A DNA stretch of 64,000 nucleotides. Origin: Enterovibrio sp051650965 (GTDB lineage: Bacteria > Pseudomonadota > Gammaproteobacteria > Enterobacterales > Vibrionaceae). Position numbers and translations under genes: made by a program. Position 1 is the first letter of the stretch, and every line of letters begins with the position of its first letter. The stretch is from positions 47,173 to 111,172 of the forward strand of contig JBOFRL010000041.1 of NCBI GenBank assembly GCA_051650965.1. The letters run 5' to 3'. Under the pieces are notes generated by a model, which saw only the letters and a list, made by a program, of their open reading frames with translations, was not told the origin of the DNA and searched no databases. Positions 61,626 through 64,000 of the stretch are shown in pieces.

Positions 61626-63821
61626 ATGAAAAGATTCAATTTGTCATTATTAGGGTGCCTTTTTACCCTTAGCCCGACCTTCGTACAAGCCAGTGCAATT
61701 CAAGGTCAAGAGATGGTTAATCCAAACGCAGGCGTTGTTGTCGGTTATTGGCATAACTGGTGCGGCGGCTCAGGCTATCAAGGCGGTATCGCGCCGTGTT
61801 TGACGCTTAAGGAAATCAACCCACACTACAACGTTGTTGACGTTTCATTCATGAAAGTGCATGGCAGCAACCCAATCCCAACTTTCGTTCTTGCTGCAGA
61901 AACGGGTCTGACTGAAGCGCAATTTATCGAGCAAATTGGCGTACTCAACAGCCAAGGACGCGCGGTACTGCTCGCGCTAGGCGGCGCAGATGCGCACATT
62001 GAGCTGCGCAAAGGGCAAGAGCAAGCCTTTGCCGACGAGATCATTCGCCAAGTAGAAACTTACGGCTTTGACGGTCTTGATATCGACCTTGAGCAAGCGG
62101 CAGTTACCGCGGCTGACAACCAAACCGTTATTCCAGCAGCGCTGCGCATCGTAAAAGATCACTACCGCGCGCAAGGCAAAAACTTCCTCATCACCATGGC
62201 GCCAGAGTTTCCTTATCTGACCGATGGCGGCGCATACATTCCTTATATTCAAGGACTTGAAGGTTACTACGACTGGATCAACCCACAGTTTTACAACCAA
62301 GGCGGCGACGGCCTCTATATTGATGGCGTCGGCTGGATCGCGCAAAATAACGATGCGCTCAAAGAAGAGTTCATCTACTACATCTCCGACTCGCTGATCA
62401 ACGGCACGCGCGGCTTCTACAAAATCCCGCACGACAAATTGGTGTTTGGCATTCCAAGCAACATCGACGCGGCGGCCACCGGCTTTGTACAAGAGCCACA
62501 AAAATTGTTCAACGCTTTCAACAAATTGACTCAGCAAGGCCAACCGCTACGCGGCGTAATGACGTGGTCAATCAACTGGGATATCGGCAAAAACAGCGCC
62601 GGCCAAAACTACGACAGCTCTTTTATCAAAACCTACGGTCCGTTCATTCACGACCAAGAGATCACGCCACCGCTTGAAAACGGCAAGCCAGTATTTGACG
62701 GCATCACCGACGTGCGTATCAAGCAAGGCACGCCGTTTGATGTCTACGCCGGTGTTAGCGCGCAAGATAGTGAAGATGGCGATTTAACCTCGCAAATTTT
62801 GGTGGAAGGCAGCGTTAATCACATGCAAATGGGCGTTTACCCGCTTCTGTACAAAGTGACAGACAGCGACAAAAACACCACCGAGAAAGTGCGCAATGTC
62901 GAGGTGTATAACAGCAAGCCTGTTTTTGCCGGCATCAGTGACGTCACTATCGAAATTGGCAGCCAATTCAATCCGTTAACTGGCGTATCAGCCACTGACG
63001 AAGAAGACGGCGACTTAACTGCGCGCATCGTGCTCAATGGCAAAGTTGACACCAGCGTCGCCGGCCAATATCAGCTGAGCTACTCTATCACCGACAGCGC
63101 AGAGCAAACCGTTACACAATCACGCCGCGTTACAGTGAAAGAGCAAGGCGGCGCAACGTGTGACAACCCATGGCTGCCAACAGGCGTTTACGTGCAAAAC
63201 GATGAAGTTTCGCACAACGGCAAACTGTGGCAAGCACAGTGGTGGACACAAAATGAAGAGCCGGGCACAAGCGGCGACTGGGGCGTATGGCGCAACATCG
63301 GCGATAGCGACTGCGGCGGCACAACTCCACCAAGCGGCGAAGTCAGCAGCGACTTCACTGTTACAGGGATCAACAATAGCTACCCTCTTGCAAACGGCCA
63401 AGTGACCATCGGTTTTGCCATCTCCACGCAAAATCCTGTGCAAATCAAAGCTGTACTTGAGCAAAACGGGCAAATTTACACCGACACGAGCGCGCTTATC
63501 AACGGCAATGGCAGCATCGCGCTGCAAGGCAGCAACCTTGCCGCTGGCAGCTATGACGTGGTCGTAACTGGAGCCGCTGACAATGAGCCAAGCGTTGAGC
63601 AGCGTTTTATTGTGAATTTGACCGAGCAAGGACAAGGCGGCGGCGGTGATTACCCAGCCTACGCACCAGGCACCTCTTACCAAGCTGGCGATCGCGTGAG
63701 CAATGCTGGCGGCAACTACGAGTGCAAACCGTTCCCTTACAGCGGTTGGTGTGGCGAGTCTCCTAGCCACTACGCGCCGGGTACAGGCAGCTCATGGGCT
63801 GACGCTTGGATGAAAATCTAA
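61626..63821 (+). CDS. Secreted GH18 chitinase with two chitin-binding modules
   Basis: 731-residue endochitinase-type enzyme. Signal peptide (1-23, QAS|A). GH18 catalytic domain (~35-345): VVVGYWHNW, and DGLDIDLEQ (~residues 150-158), the DxxDxDxE motif with the catalytic Glu; substrate-side MAPEFPY and INPQFYNQ also fit. Two Ig/HYR-like DUF5011 modules (~355-425, ~430-505; 'VSAQDSEDGDLT' and 'VSATDEEDGDLT'), a CBM5/12 (~513-560; WLPTGVYVQNDEVSHNGKLWQA), a further beta module, and a second chitin-binding module at the C-terminus (YAPGTSYQAGDRVSNAGGNYEC). Likely exported by the type II system encoded just upstream. GGAG precedes ATG. Confidence 0.94.
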   Translation: MKRFNLSLLGCLFTLSPTFVQASAIQGQEMVNPNAGVVVGYWHNWCGGSGYQGGIAPCLTLKEINPHYNVVDVSFMKVHGSNPIPTFVLAAETGLTEAQFIEQIGVLNSQGRAVLLALGGADAHIELRKGQEQAFADEIIRQVETYGFDGLDIDLEQAAVTAADNQTVIPAALRIVKDHYRAQGKNFLITMAPEFPYLTDGGAYIPYIQGLEGYYDWINPQFYNQGGDGLYIDGVGWIAQNNDALKEEFIYYISDSLINGTRGFYKIPHDKLVFGIPSNIDAAATGFVQEPQKLFNAFNKLTQQGQPLRGVMTWSINWDIGKNSAGQNYDSSFIKTYGPFIHDQEITPPLENGKPVFDGITDVRIKQGTPFDVYAGVSAQDSEDGDLTSQILVEGSVNHMQMGVYPLLYKVTDSDKNTTEKVRNVEVYNSKPVFAGISDVTIEIGSQFNPLTGVSATDEEDGDLTARIVLNGKVDTSVAGQYQLSYSITDSAEQTVTQSRRVTVKEQGGATCDNPWLPTGVYVQNDEVSHNGKLWQAQWWTQNEEPGTSGDWGVWRNIGDSDCGGTTPPSGEVSSDFTVTGINNSYPLANGQVTIGFAISTQNPVQIKAVLEQNGQIYTDTSALINGNGSIALQGSNLAAGSYDVVVTGAADNEPSVEQRFIVNLTEQGQGGGGDYPAYAPGTSYQAGDRVSNAGGNYECKPFPYSGWCGESPSHYAPGTGSSWADAWMKI

Positions 63822-63875
63822 CTTAGTTAAGCTCTTAAGATAAAACTAAGCCCTTCGCAAGACTGTCTTTCCTAC

Positions 63876-63910
63876 ACAAATCCCTCGATGAAAATCGGGG
63901 GATTTTTTTG
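63876..63910 (+). terminator. Terminator of the chitinase gene
   Basis: Repeat AAATCCCTCGAT / ATCGGGGGATTT (one G-T pair) with a GAAA loop and following T-run. Confidence 0.9.
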
Positions 63911-63962
63911 AATTTTTATCGATTTTCCTGCTCTCAACTAAAAACAAAGTGTTGAGGGTAGT

Positions 63963-64000
63963 ATGGTGTTTTTAACAGATGCAGAGCAATGGGCGACAAA
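63963..64000 (+). CDS. Start of a gene cut by the window end, possibly an IS4-family transposase
   Basis: Twelve codons from ATG at 63963 (GAGGGTAG upstream) read MVFLTDAEQWAT. The 'DAEQWA' element resembles the start of the DNA-binding domain of Tn5/IS4-type transposases (…AEQWA…FG…LGDKRR). Too short to be sure, and the upstream inverted repeat cannot be verified without the other end. Confidence 0.3.
   Translation, partial: MVFLTDAEQWAT

Noticed and set aside
1..64000. CRISPR arrays, tRNA or rRNA genes
   Set aside because: Looked for repeat-spacer patterns and tRNA-like CCA ends or T-loops; none recognised in the window.

Overview
The window is a 64 kb piece of a gammaproteobacterial chromosome. 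Gene content and order (typA, yihY-dtd, yihI-DUF2489-hemN, engB, mrcA/pilMNOPQ-aroK-aroB-damX-dam-rpe-gph-trpS, glyQS, hslO-hslR-gspC..N, fabR-yijD, MotX and a secreted chitinase) suggest an aquatic, polarly flagellated, chitin-degrading member of the Shewanella/Vibrio/Aeromonas grade. I cannot name the genus. The core genome is of intermediate GC and many genes use GTG or TTG starts behind clear Shine-Dalgarno sequences.

Layout. Positions 1-12.5 kb: 3' end of typA, a DUF2959 lipoprotein, yihY-dtd, an AsmA-like protein, uspB, a DHFR-like reductase, a YfaZ-type porin, cysE, motX behind a perfect sigma-28 promoter, then yihI-DUF2489-hemN. Positions 12.5-16.6 kb: dcuC, a probable CsrB/CsrC-family regulatory RNA on the minus strand, engB, an XRE regulator and the first 66 codons of comM. 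Positions 16.59-24.31 kb: an AT-rich mobile island that splits comM. Positions 24.3-29.7 kb: rest of comM, dsbA and small envelope or transport genes. Positions 29.7-46.5 kb: mrcA divergent from pilMNOPQ, then aroK-aroB-damX-dam-rpe-gph-trpS, with glyQS converging. Positions 46.6-61.3 kb: tusA, hslO-hslR, the type II secretion operon gspC-N, fabR-yijD. Positions 61.6-64 kb: a GH18 chitinase (a likely type II secretion cargo) and the first codons of a possible IS4-family transposase.

The most notable feature is the roughly 7.72 kb island in comM. It carries a large serine recombinase at its right end, a HpaII-type restriction-modification pair, a relaxase with an HLDE...PHAH motif, a plasmid-type replication initiator and four 22-23 bp iterons. 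It therefore looks like a mobilizable iteron plasmid that integrates by serine recombination. The ends share only a CAC core, flanked at 12-13 bp by inverted copies of an ATTTACAGGAA motif, as expected for the two halves of an attP. Joining the flanks at CAC restores the comM reading frame exactly. The insertion removes ComM, a helicase used in natural transformation, in a genome that otherwise keeps a type IV pilus operon in this window.

Family assignments rest on recognition of motifs and remembered family sequences; no database search was run.
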